Part shown: positions 1-7,898 of the stretch, one piece after another | How the letters are laid out: every line of letters begins with the position of its first letter | Position numbering within the stretch: the stretch's first letter is position 1 | NCBI GenBank assembly: GCA_035620975.1 | Contig: DASPFV010000205.1 | Span: 1-19,322 of the forward strand | DNA length: 19,322 nucleotides | Origin: DASPFV01 sp035620975 | GTDB lineage: Bacteria > Acidobacteriota > Vicinamibacteria > Vicinamibacterales > 2-12-FULL-66-21 | Reading direction: 5' to 3' | The notes under the pieces: generated by a model | What the model was told of the DNA's origin: nothing | Databases searched by the model: none | The model's input: the letters and a program-made list of their open reading frames with translations, nothing else | Made by a program: the position numbers and the translations under genes

Positions 1-241
1 TGGTGGACGGAAACGATCCGTGTTCGTCGGTGTTCGTCCGTGGCGGGCCACGGAACAACACGGACGGGACACGGACAAAGACCGGATCTAGTGTACGGGA
101 ACGGTCCGTGTTCGTCCGTGTTCGTCCGTGGCGGGCCACGGAACAACACGGACGGGACACGGACAACGACCGGATCTGGTGTACGGGAACGGTCCGTGTT
201 CGTCGGTGTTCGTCCGTGGCGGGACGCGGACCAACACGGAC
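1..241. repeat. 88-bp tandem repeat array (about 2.7 copies)
   Basis: The motif TGTTCGTCGGTGTTCGTCC or its close variant recurs at about 21, 109 and 197, a period of exactly 88 bp. The first copy is already under way at base 1, so the array probably extends left of the window. Copies differ by a few substitutions and the third decays after about 225. Each unit holds its own inverted repeats: CCGTGGCGGGCCACGG is a perfect 6-bp hairpin with a 4-nt loop, and GTCCGTGT/GTCCGTG arms face CACGGAC/ACACGGAC. The array begins about 22 bp beyond the stop codon of the minus-strand UPF0182 gene, so it lies at that gene's 3' end. The core CCACGGAACAACACGG recurs in the array at 5487-5570. Its function is unknown. 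Confidence 0.85.
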
Positions 242-263
242 TGATCCTGTATCCGTTCGTGGC

Positions 264-2981
264 CTACTGCCGGCGGCGCGACATCTGCTCGAGGATCTCG
301 CCGAGCCGGCGGATCTCCTCGCCGTACTGCGCCCAGTTCCCTTCGCGCTGGGCGCGGATCGCCCGCTCGTAGTGCTCGCGCGCGCGCTGGGCGAGGACGT
401 CGACGGCGCCGCCGGCCGCGGGCGGCTGCGCTTCGGCCGGCTCGAGCTGTTCCGGCTGCGTCGGCGTAGCCGGCCGTGGACCGCCGTCGGTCGGGAACAG
501 GCGATCGAGCGCTTCGTCGAGCGTCTCTTCCATGACGATCTGGTTCTGGTGCGCGACGATCACGCGCTTCAACTCGGGGATGCGGCCGCCGGCCGCCCGC
601 AAGTACAGCGGCCGGATGTAGATGAGCGAGGATTCGATCGGGATGACGAGCAGGGTCCCCTGGATGACTTCGGACCCCTGCTGGTTCCAGAGCGTGATCT
701 GCGGGGCAATCACCTGGTCCTGGCTGATTCGCGCCGCGATCTGCCGCGGGCCGAAGATGACCGTCTGTTTCGGAAACTGGAACGCGACGAGGCGCCCGTA
801 GTGCTCGCCGTCGCTGCGGGCGACCATCCACGCGGCGAGATTGTCCTTCTGCCGCGGCGTGAACGGCAGCATCTGGATGTACTCGGGGCCCTCTTCTCCC
901 GGCAGCTTCATGATGGTGTAGTACGGCTCCATCCGGAGCGACTGCCCGCCCACGTCGAACGCCGGGATCTCCCACTGATCCTCGCGGTTGTAGAAGACCG
1001 CCGGGTTCGTCATGTGGAAGGTCGCGAACATCGCCGCCTGGATCGAGAAGATCATCTGCGGATAGCGCAGCCGCGTACGCAGATCCTCGGGCATCTCGCC
1101 GATCGGCCGGAAGAGCCCCGGAAAGACCTTGCTGATCGTCCGGGCGATCGGATCGTTCGCGTCGAGCAGGTGGAACGTCGTCGTGCCGTGATACCCGTCT
1201 ACGGTGGCCTTGATCGCGTTCCGGATGTAGTTGACGTTGGCGCCCGGAACGGCGCTCGAGTACGGATACCGATGTGTCGTCGTGTATGCGTCCTGGATCC
1301 AGATCAGCCGCCCGTTGGAGATGGCGAGGTAGGGATCGGGGTCGAACGTCAGGAACGGCGCGATGCGCCCGACGCGGTCCCGGATCCGCCGGTGCATCAT
1401 GACGCGGCTCTCGGCGGTCAGGTTGGGCGAGAAGAACGTGTCGGTCGAACGGAAGCGGAGCGCGAACATGAGGCGGCGGAACAGGCCCGTCATCGGCACG
1501 CCCCCCTCCCCCTCGTAGCTCGTGAAGACGTTGTCGTCGCCGCGCGGGTAGTCGAACTCCTGGGTCTTCGTCCGCACGAACACGTGATCGTTCGACAGCT
1601 CCCCGTAGTAGAGAGCCGGCTGCGAGACCTTCAGGTCGACCGTCGAGGTCGGCGGCAGGTCGCGGATGAACAGCACGGGGAGGCCCTCCGGCGTCACCTC
1701 GTTGACCGGCCCGAGCGTCAGGCCGTAGCCGTGGGTGAAGGTCAGGCGCTCGTTGATCCACGTGCGGCTCGGCAGGCTCGACGAGTTCAGCTCGCGCGCC
1801 GAGAGCATGATCTGGCGGTATCGGCCGTTGATCGTGTAGCGGTCGTTGTCGACCGACACGAAGTCGTAGTAGGTCCGGATTTCCTGAATCTGGCCGAAGG
1901 TGTCGAGCAGGGGCTGATCGTTCCAGAGCGGCACGTTCTCGATCGTCGACGTGTTGCGATCGAGATCGCCGCGCGTCAGTCGCGCTTCGCCCGACAGCGG
2001 CCGCTCGTCGACCTGGTCGAGCGCGAACGCCTCGCGCGTGGCCTGGATGTTGTGGATGATGTACGGCGTCTCGCGGACCTGCTCGTTCGGCCCCACGACG
2101 AACCGCTGGATGATCGCGGCGTAGGCGCCGCCGCCGAACGTGACGACGGCGTAGAGGCCGATCGCGGCGCCGATCGGCCAGAAGCGCGGGACGGTGGCCT
2201 GGTAGAGCGCGAGCGCCGCACCCAGGATGGCCGCGACCATCAGAAGCCGGAACGCGGGCATCCGCGCGTGCACGTCGACGTAGGTGGCGCCCGTGACCAC
2301 GCCAGACGGAGACGTCAGGAGGTCCGGGACGCGCAGCCACGCTCCGAACGCCAGCACGGCGAGCACCGCCGCCAGCAGGACGGCGAGGTGCCGCCGCGCC
2401 GACCGGGTCGCGAAGAACCCCTGCGTCGGATCGAGCCCCACCGCGCCCGACGCGACGTGGCCCGCCAGCGAGCCGGCCGTCGCGAGGACCAGCGTCGTCA
2501 GGGCGAGGCCGTGGAGGAGGTTGAGCATCGGCAGGCTGAACACGTAGAAGCCGATGTCGCGGCCGAGGACGGGATCGACGCGCCCGAAGGGCGTGGCGTA
2601 GATGTAGTAGAGCCACGTCTCCCACTGCGATCCCGAGAAGAGCCCGATGAAGACGGAGACGATGCCGGCGAGCACGTAGGCCAGCGTCCGCAGGCGGCCC
2701 GTCTCGACCGTGATGACGCGCGGACCCTCCGGCGTCGTGATGACGAACTCGCGCCGGCGGAGTGCGGCCAGCGAGAGGCGCAGGTTCACCCACAGCACGG
2801 CAAAGGCGACCAGACCGGTGAGCAGCCCGATTGAGGCGCGGGCCGAGAGCGTGCGCAGGAACACCTGCTCGTAGCCCACCTCGCGGTACCACAGCCAGTC
2901 GACGTAGAACTCGGCCATGCTGGGGATGGCCGTGACAAGGAGCAGCAGCAGGAGCAGGAGCGGCAGGCGTGTCCGCGGCAT
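264..2981 (-). CDS. UPF0182 family (COG1615) large integral membrane protein
   Basis: A 905-residue protein of the UPF0182 family, whose biochemical role is unknown. The N-terminal third carries about seven hydrophobic segments (roughly residues 5-23, 50-72, 97-118, 145-172, 198-215, 243-263 and 266-290). A large soluble region with no membrane segments follows, probably outside the cytoplasmic membrane. The family signature is seen just after the last helix as PNEQVRETPYIIHNIQATRE (about residues 296-315). The C-terminus has a Pro/Ala/Gln-rich linker and a charged, helix-forming tail (about 870-900). Length is normal for the family. The ATG at 2979-2981 is chosen because it starts the first hydrophobic segment and a TAAGAT -10 box lies 6 nt upstream, so the mRNA may be leaderless. 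It diverges from the GMC gene. Family assignment is secure; function is not. Confidence 0.95.
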   Translation of the reverse strand: MPRTRLPLLLLLLLLVTAIPSMAEFYVDWLWYREVGYEQVFLRTLSARASIGLLTGLVAFAVLWVNLRLSLAALRRREFVITTPEGPRVITVETGRLRTLAYVLAGIVSVFIGLFSGSQWETWLYYIYATPFGRVDPVLGRDIGFYVFSLPMLNLLHGLALTTLVLATAGSLAGHVASGAVGLDPTQGFFATRSARRHLAVLLAAVLAVLAFGAWLRVPDLLTSPSGVVTGATYVDVHARMPAFRLLMVAAILGAALALYQATVPRFWPIGAAIGLYAVVTFGGGAYAAIIQRFVVGPNEQVRETPYIIHNIQATREAFALDQVDERPLSGEARLTRGDLDRNTSTIENVPLWNDQPLLDTFGQIQEIRTYYDFVSVDNDRYTINGRYRQIMLSARELNSSSLPSRTWINERLTFTHGYGLTLGPVNEVTPEGLPVLFIRDLPPTSTVDLKVSQPALYYGELSNDHVFVRTKTQEFDYPRGDDNVFTSYEGEGGVPMTGLFRRLMFALRFRSTDTFFSPNLTAESRVMMHRRIRDRVGRIAPFLTFDPDPYLAISNGRLIWIQDAYTTTHRYPYSSAVPGANVNYIRNAIKATVDGYHGTTTFHLLDANDPIARTISKVFPGLFRPIGEMPEDLRTRLRYPQMIFSIQAAMFATFHMTNPAVFYNREDQWEIPAFDVGGQSLRMEPYYTIMKLPGEEGPEYIQMLPFTPRQKDNLAAWMVARSDGEHYGRLVAFQFPKQTVIFGPRQIAARISQDQVIAPQITLWNQQGSEVIQGTLLVIPIESSLIYIRPLYLRAAGGRIPELKRVIVAHQNQIVMEETLDEALDRLFPTDGGPRPATPTQPEQLEPAEAQPPAAGGAVDVLAQRAREHYERAIRAQREGNWAQYGEEIRRLGEILEQMSRRRQ

Positions 2982-2987
2982 CCGCGC

Positions 2988-2993
2988 ATCTTA
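2988..2993 (-). promoter_or_regulatory. Putative -10 box, leaderless promoter of UPF0182 gene
   Basis: On the minus strand TAAGAT lies 6 nt upstream of the ATG at 2981. A start site about 7 nt below the hexamer would fall on or next to the ATG, and there is no Shine-Dalgarno sequence. No convincing -35 is visible. Confidence 0.4.
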
Positions 2994-3036
2994 CCCCGGA
3001 TCGCGGGCCGCCCTTCCGCCCGGGGTCGGGCGCGGA

Positions 3037-3075
3037 TACAATCGGCGCTCCTGAAGTCCGGAGGGGAGGCCAGCT
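3037..3075 (+). promoter_or_regulatory. Putative -10 box and ribosome binding site of GMC gene
   Basis: TACAAT at 3037-3042 is one mismatch from TATAAT. A purine-rich Shine-Dalgarno sequence, GAGGGGAGG (3061-3069), precedes the GTG at 3076 at normal spacing and decides that start. In contrast to the divergent UPF0182 gene, this is a conventional leadered mRNA of about 25 nt. No clear -35 is visible. Confidence 0.5.
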
Positions 3076-4797
3076 GTGCAAATCGTCAGGAACCGCACGA
3101 TTTACGACGTGTGCGTCATCGGCTCGGGGGCCGGCGGGGGGATGGCCGCCAGGGTACTCACCGAGGCGGGGGCCAGCGTGGTCATGCTCGAGGCGGGGCC
3201 GATGTGGGACTCCGCGAAGGACTCAGCGATGTTCGCCTGGCCCTACGACACGCCGCGGCGCGGCGCGGCCACGCCCGAGCGGCACTTCGGCGAGTTCGAT
3301 GGCGCGCTCGGCGGCTGGACGCTGGAAGGCGAGCCGTACACGATGGCCCCCGGCACCACGTTCGACTGGTTCCGCTCGCGCATGCTCGGCGGGCGCACCA
3401 ACCATTGGGGGCGGATCTCGCTGCGGTACGGCCCGGACGATTTCCGGCGCAAGACGCTCGACGGCCTGGGTGACGACTGGCCCATCACCTACGAGGACCT
3501 GAAGCCGTACTACGACCGCATCGACGCGATGATCGGCATCTTCGGCAGCAACGAAGGCCTGCACAACGATCCGGACGGCGTGTTCATGCCGCCGCCCAGG
3601 CCCCGGTGCTACGAGCTGCTCATCAAGCAGGCCGCCGACCGCCTGAAGATCACCTGCATCCCCAGCCGCCTGTCGATTATCACCAAGCCCCTCAACGGGC
3701 GGCCGGCGTGCCATTACTGCGGCCAGTGCGGGCGCGGCTGCTCCACCCACTCGAACTTCTCGTCCCCGTCGGTGCTGATTCCACCGGCGCTCGATACCAA
3801 GCGTCTGACCATCGTTGCCAATGCCATGGCGCGCGAGGTCACGGTGGATGAGGCCGGGCTCGCCAACGGAGTGACGTACATCGACAAGGCCAGCCGACGC
3901 GAGAACCACGTCCGGGCCCGGATCGTCGTACTCGCGGCCAGCGCCTGCGAGTCGGCCCGCATCCTGCTCAACTCGAAGTCGTCGAAGTTCCCGCAGGGCC
4001 TCGGGAACTCGTCGGGGAACGTCGGGAAGTACCTGACAGACTCGACGGGGCTCAGCGTGGCCGGCGTGATCCCGAAGCTGATGGAACAGGTGCCGCACAA
4101 TGAAGACGGCGTGGGCGGTATGCACATCTTCATGCCCTGGTGGCTCGACAACCGCAAGCTCGATTTCCCGCGCGGGTACCACATCGAGCCCGGGGGCGGC
4201 CGGCGCATGCCGAACTTCGGGTTCATGGGCGGCATCCACAACTACACGGGCGTGCAGGGCTCGGGACGGCCGCCGTCGGCGCCCGGCTACGGCAAGGGCC
4301 TCAAGGACAGTTACCGCGCGTTCTACGGCGCGACCGTGAGCTTCGCCGGCCGCGGCGAGATGATCCCCAACCCGGACAGCTACTGCGAGCTCGACCCGTC
4401 GGTCGTCGACCAGTGGGGGATTCCGGTGCTCCGGTTCCACTTCAAGTGGAGCGATCACGAAATCAATCAGGCGAAGCACATGCAGGAGACCTTCCGCGCC
4501 ATCATCGACGAGATGGGAGGCATCTCCCTCTCGCCGATGCCCACGCGCGAGGAGGGGTACGGGATTGCGCCGGGCGGCCGGATCATCCACGAGGTCGGGG
4601 TCACGCGGATGGGCAACGACCCGGCGACGTCCGTCCTCAACGCCCACTGCCAGGCGCACGACTGCCGGAACGTGTTCGTCACCGACGGCGGTCCGATGGT
4701 CTCGAATCCCGACAAGAACTGCACCTGGTCGATCCTGGCGCTCGCACTCAGAACGAGCGAGTACATCGTGGAGCAGCGGAAGGCAGGGGCGGTGTGA
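3076..4797 (+). CDS. GMC-family FAD-dependent oxidoreductase (gluconate/glucose dehydrogenase-like large subunit)
   Basis: A 573-residue flavoprotein of the glucose-methanol-choline oxidoreductase family, probably oxidising a sugar, polyol or other alcohol. The FAD-binding Rossmann motif VIGSGAGGGMAARVLTEAG lies at residues 14-32, with the ribose-binding acidic residue in VMLEAG (36-41). GGRTNHWGR (105-113) is the second FAD-contact motif. The C-terminal GMC domain has HEVGVTRMG with His505 and SNPDKN (543-548), the usual catalytic His/Asn positions. A cysteine cluster, Cys212-x2-Cys215-x2-Cys218-x3-Cys222, sits where related multi-subunit dehydrogenases carry cysteines. There is no own signal peptide. 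The next gene is a Tat-signal small subunit, which fits co-export of this protein as a hitchhiker. The GTG start is set by GAGGGGAGG at 3061-3069. The exact substrate cannot be read from the sequence. Confidence 0.93.
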   Translation: MQIVRNRTIYDVCVIGSGAGGGMAARVLTEAGASVVMLEAGPMWDSAKDSAMFAWPYDTPRRGAATPERHFGEFDGALGGWTLEGEPYTMAPGTTFDWFRSRMLGGRTNHWGRISLRYGPDDFRRKTLDGLGDDWPITYEDLKPYYDRIDAMIGIFGSNEGLHNDPDGVFMPPPRPRCYELLIKQAADRLKITCIPSRLSIITKPLNGRPACHYCGQCGRGCSTHSNFSSPSVLIPPALDTKRLTIVANAMAREVTVDEAGLANGVTYIDKASRRENHVRARIVVLAASACESARILLNSKSSKFPQGLGNSSGNVGKYLTDSTGLSVAGVIPKLMEQVPHNEDGVGGMHIFMPWWLDNRKLDFPRGYHIEPGGGRRMPNFGFMGGIHNYTGVQGSGRPPSAPGYGKGLKDSYRAFYGATVSFAGRGEMIPNPDSYCELDPSVVDQWGIPVLRFHFKWSDHEINQAKHMQETFRAIIDEMGGISLSPMPTREEGYGIAPGGRIIHEVGVTRMGNDPATSVLNAHCQAHDCRNVFVTDGGPMVSNPDKNCTWSILALALRTSEYIVEQRKAGAV

Positions 4798-4877
4798 GCG
4801 TGCCGGGCAGTCGCGGCCGGACAGGCTGCAGAGCCGCCCGGCACGAAATGGGTACAACGCGGGGACAGGAGACACAG

Positions 4878-5486
4878 ATGGATCGACTGAATCGTCGCGA
4901 CGCGCTGAAAGTACTCGGAACGGTGCCCGTGGCGGCTGGCGTGGCGCTCACCGAGGCCGAGGCACAGCACGCCCACCAGCAGGCGCAGACGGCGCGCCAG
5001 ACGGCCCGTCGGACGGGCGCCGCGTTCAAGCCGAAGTTCTTCACGCAACACGAGTACGCCACCGTGCGCATCCTCGCCGACATGATCATCCCCGCCGACG
5101 AGCGCTCGGGCAGCGCGAGCGACGCCGGCGTGCCCGAGTTCATGGACTTCATCATGATCGACATGCCCGCGCGGCAGGTGCCTATGCGCGGCGGGCTCGC
5201 GTGGCTCGACCACGATGCGCTGCAGCGGTTCGACAGGACGTTCGCCGACTGCACGCCGGCGCAGCGTGGCGAGATCGTCGACGCCATCTCAGGAATCGAG
5301 GAGGATCCCGCGCGGCGGCAGGGACAGGCGTTCTTTAGGAACTTCCGCGATCTGACGTCGAGCGGGTTCTGGACGAGCCGCATGGGCATCAAGGACCTGG
5401 CCTACATCGGGAACACCTTCGTGCCCGAGTGGACCGGCTGCCCGCGCGAGGCGCTCGCGAAGCTTGGCCTCGACACGGCCGACTAG
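4878..5486 (+). CDS. Gluconate 2-dehydrogenase subunit 3 family protein, Tat-exported
   Basis: A 202-residue small subunit of membrane-bound GMC dehydrogenases. A twin-arginine signal starts the protein: NRRDALK at residues 5-11, a hydrophobic run to about 24, then a Glu/Gln/His-rich spacer. The family core begins at about residue 54 with FFTQHEYATVRILADMIIP and ends near the C-terminus with IGNTFVPEWTGCP. In known systems this subunit has no cofactor and is needed for export and maturation of the FAD subunit. That is inferred here from the adjacent GMC gene, 80 bp upstream on the same strand. The ATG at 4878 follows AGGAGA (4867-4872) and places the RR motif correctly. A longer in-frame extension upstream lies inside the GMC gene and is rejected. 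The cytochrome subunit usual in three-part complexes is not adjacent; the nearest cytochrome c is at 7899. Confidence 0.92.
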   Translation: MDRLNRRDALKVLGTVPVAAGVALTEAEAQHAHQQAQTARQTARRTGAAFKPKFFTQHEYATVRILADMIIPADERSGSASDAGVPEFMDFIMIDMPARQVPMRGGLAWLDHDALQRFDRTFADCTPAQRGEIVDAISGIEEDPARRQGQAFFRNFRDLTSSGFWTSRMGIKDLAYIGNTFVPEWTGCPREALAKLGLDTAD

Positions 5487-5570
5487 CGCCACGGAACAAC
5501 ACTGAACAACACGGGCCACGGAAGAACACGGAACAACACGGGCCACGGAAAAACACGGAATAACACGGAT
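5487..5570. repeat. 27-bp tandem repeat array (three copies)
   Basis: GCCACGGAA begins at 5488, 5515 and 5542, a period of 27 bp. The unit reads approximately GCCACGGAANAACACGGAA followed by NAACACGG. The array starts directly behind the TAG stop of the subunit-3 gene. Its core, CCACGGAACAACACGG, is shared with the 88-bp array at 1-241, so both belong to one dispersed family. The remaining spacer to 5731 is unique sequence holding a possible -10 box, TATCAT at 5654-5659. Confidence 0.8.
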
Positions 5571-5731
5571 GGGTGTTGCTCGCGGACTACAGGTTCGGTG
5601 ATTCCTACAGGGTCTGAAATAGCCTCCCACGCGACGGCCGGGCGCCGAGGACGTATCATGGGGAGGTTGCCGCCCGCACGCGCGTCGCAGCCGCAGGATA
5701 CGGCTCGACCCGCCGCCACGCCTCTCACCGC

Positions 5732-7831
5732 ATGACACACGACGGTCGTCAACTCAGGACCTTTCTCGCGTCGTTCCTGGTCCTGTTCCTCGAAGTCGCG
5801 CTCATCCGGTGGATGCCGGCCTACATCCGGCTCCTCGCGTACTTCTCGAACTTCATCCTGCTCGCCAGCTTCCTGGGCATCGGAGTCGGCTGCCTGCTCG
5901 CCTCCTCCAGGCGGCGGCTCTTCACGTGGTTTCCGCTGCTGCAGGCCGTGGTGATTGGCGCGGTCTACTTCTTCCGCCTGGAAGTCTCCGTTCCCGCATC
6001 GGGCAGCCTCTACTTCTCCAGCGGAACGGCCGAGCCCGTGGTGCTGGTCGAGAGCACGCTGCTCCTGCCGCTGCTGTTCGTCGTCGTGGCGGCGCTCTTC
6101 GTGACCCTCGCGCAGCGCATGGGCCGGGAAATGGCCACGCTCCCGCCGCTGCGCGGCTACACGGTGAATCTGCTGGGCAGCCTCGCCGGGGTGCTCGCGT
6201 TCGGCGTGATCTCGTGGGCGGAGCTGTCGCCGACGTGGTGGTTCGGAATCGGCTTCGCGGCGGCGCTGCCGCTGCTCTTCACGCGCAGCGGACCGGGTCC
6301 GTCGCCAGCCGATCCGCGGCCGCACGCCACGAGGCTCGACTCCGCGCCGAGGTCCGTCACCGCGCTCAACGTGGCGCTGCTCGGGGCATCGCTGGTGCTC
6401 GTCCACCTGCTCGCGAGGGATGCCATCTGGTCCCCCTACTACAAGATCACCGTCGGCCAGGAAGGCGCCGATACAGTTGTCGAGGTCAACAACATCTTCC
6501 ACCAGTCGATGGCGCCGGTCGATCAGAAGGAGTACTTCTACCAGTGGCCGTACATGGCCTTCGGCGACACGTTCGAGGACATCCTGATCCTGGGCGCCGG
6601 GTCGGGCACCGACGTGGCCGCCGCCCTTCGCCACGGGGCGAAGCGCGTGGATGCCGTCGAGATCGATCCCGTCATCCTTCGCCTGGGACGGGCGCAGCAC
6701 CCCGATCGCCCGTACCAGGATCCGCGCGTCACGGTGGTCAACGACGACGCGCGGCACTTCCTGAGGACGACGACCAGGCAGTACGACCTGGTGGTGTTCG
6801 CGCTCATCGACTCGCTGACGATGCAGTCGAGCTTCTCGGGCGTGAGGCTCGAGAGCTATATGTTCACCGAGGAGTCCTTCCGTGCCGTTCGCGATCGGCT
6901 GAAGCCCGACGGCCTGCTCGTCGTCTACAACTACTTCCGCGAGCCGTGGCTGGTCGATCGGCTCGCCAACTCGATGGCCGCGGCGTTCGGCCAGGAGCCG
7001 CGCGTCCACGTGCACGAGGCGCGCGCGTACCTCGGCGTCCTGATGGCGGGGCCCAGGCTCCGGACGCTGAGCCCGGACGTCGAGATCCCCGATCGCGTCA
7101 CCGCCTTCGGCCAGTCGCACGACCCGAGCCCGGCCCGGATTCACGAGCGCGATGGCGCCATCGAGCCGGCCAGCGACGACTGGCCCTTCCTCTATCTCCG
7201 GCACCGGCACGTGCCGGACCACTACCTCTGGGCTCTGCTGCTCATCCTGGTGGTCTCGGCCGTCGTCGTCACCGCGACGGTCAGGGGCCAGGCCGGCCGC
7301 TGGTCCTGGCAGTTCTTCCTGCTCGGTGCCGGATTCATGATGCTGGAGACCCGATCGATCACGCAGTTCGCGCTGCTCTGGGGGTCGACGTGGGTCGTGG
7401 CCTCCCTTGCCATCGCCTCGGTGCTCACCATGGCGCTGGCGGCGAACTTCGTCGTCTCGCGGGTCGAGATCACCCGCCCGTGGGCGGTCGGCGCGGTGCT
7501 GCTGGGGCTGCTGGGCCTGAACTACGCGATTCCGGTGGGCCGGGTCGCCTTCGACAGCCGGGCCGCCGAGTCGCTGTTCTATGCGATCCTGATGTTCAGC
7601 CCGATCATCTGCGCGGGCCTCCTGTTCGGGTCGGCGATCAAGCGGTCGACCTCACTGGCGCGGGACTACGGGACGAACCTGCTGGGCGCGATGGTCGGCG
7701 GTGTGAGCGAGTACCTGTCGCTGCTGACGGGCTTCCGCTGGCTGCTCGTGGCGATCGGGCTCTGCTACGTCGGCGCGCTTCTTTCCAGGCGCAAGGAACT
7801 GGAAGCGCGTGCGCTGCAGAGCTCCGTCTGA
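5732..7831 (+). CDS. Membrane-embedded spermidine synthase-like protein
   Basis: A 699-residue protein in three parts. Residues about 10-185 hold five or so hydrophobic segments, and a further one lies near 208-228. Residues about 230-480 form a soluble Rossmann-type aminopropyl/methyltransferase domain. Residues about 495-690 hold about six more hydrophobic segments. Nucleotide-binding motif I is ILILGAGSGTDVAAAL (284-299), the acidic ribose contact is DAVEIDP (307-313), and NDDARHFL (337-344) matches the adenine-binding region. YDLVVFALIDS (351-361) occupies the catalytic-loop position, with Asp360 the best catalytic candidate. Such membrane-flanked spermidine-synthase-like proteins are common in genomes, but most have no proven polyamine activity. 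The ATG at 5732 has no clear Shine-Dalgarno. A cytochrome c gene follows 67 bp downstream, probably co-transcribed. Domain call is good; substrate unknown. Confidence 0.85.
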   Translation: MTHDGRQLRTFLASFLVLFLEVALIRWMPAYIRLLAYFSNFILLASFLGIGVGCLLASSRRRLFTWFPLLQAVVIGAVYFFRLEVSVPASGSLYFSSGTAEPVVLVESTLLLPLLFVVVAALFVTLAQRMGREMATLPPLRGYTVNLLGSLAGVLAFGVISWAELSPTWWFGIGFAAALPLLFTRSGPGPSPADPRPHATRLDSAPRSVTALNVALLGASLVLVHLLARDAIWSPYYKITVGQEGADTVVEVNNIFHQSMAPVDQKEYFYQWPYMAFGDTFEDILILGAGSGTDVAAALRHGAKRVDAVEIDPVILRLGRAQHPDRPYQDPRVTVVNDDARHFLRTTTRQYDLVVFALIDSLTMQSSFSGVRLESYMFTEESFRAVRDRLKPDGLLVVYNYFREPWLVDRLANSMAAAFGQEPRVHVHEARAYLGVLMAGPRLRTLSPDVEIPDRVTAFGQSHDPSPARIHERDGAIEPASDDWPFLYLRHRHVPDHYLWALLLILVVSAVVVTATVRGQAGRWSWQFFLLGAGFMMLETRSITQFALLWGSTWVVASLAIASVLTMALAANFVVSRVEITRPWAVGAVLLGLLGLNYAIPVGRVAFDSRAAESLFYAILMFSPIICAGLLFGSAIKRSTSLARDYGTNLLGAMVGGVSEYLSLLTGFRWLLVAIGLCYVGALLSRRKELEARALQSSV

Positions 7832-7898
7832 GGTGGCAGAAGTGGACGGCCGGCGGAAGGCCGGAGGCACGAAGGGAGAAAGAAGCGGAGGAGTCGCC

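Noticed and set aside
1..241. CRISPR array
   Set aside because: The 88-bp units are contiguous with no unique spacers, and the repeats are far longer than CRISPR repeats; no cas gene is near.
3..2834. A 943-codon open frame on the plus strand and a 997-codon frame at 88-3081 on the minus strand
   Set aside because: Both are shadows of the UPF0182 gene in GC-rich DNA; their translations are Arg/Asp/Val-rich without domains, whereas the 264-2981 frame has membrane segments and a family motif.
4795..4877. Possible further UGA recoding at the TGA ending the GMC gene
   Set aside because: The protein is complete with the normal GMC C-terminus; the bases after the TGA show no conserved motif and lead to the next gene's Shine-Dalgarno.
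5483..7222. A 579-codon minus-strand frame opposite the spermidine-synthase-like gene
   Set aside because: It is a shadow: Arg/Glu/Asp/His-rich, no domain, while the plus-strand frame has clear motifs and membrane segments.
7832..7898. Hairpin GGCC/GGCC near 7850 as a terminator between the spermidine-synthase-like and cytochrome genes
   Set aside because: The stem is short and no T tract follows; the spacer is better explained as within an operon.
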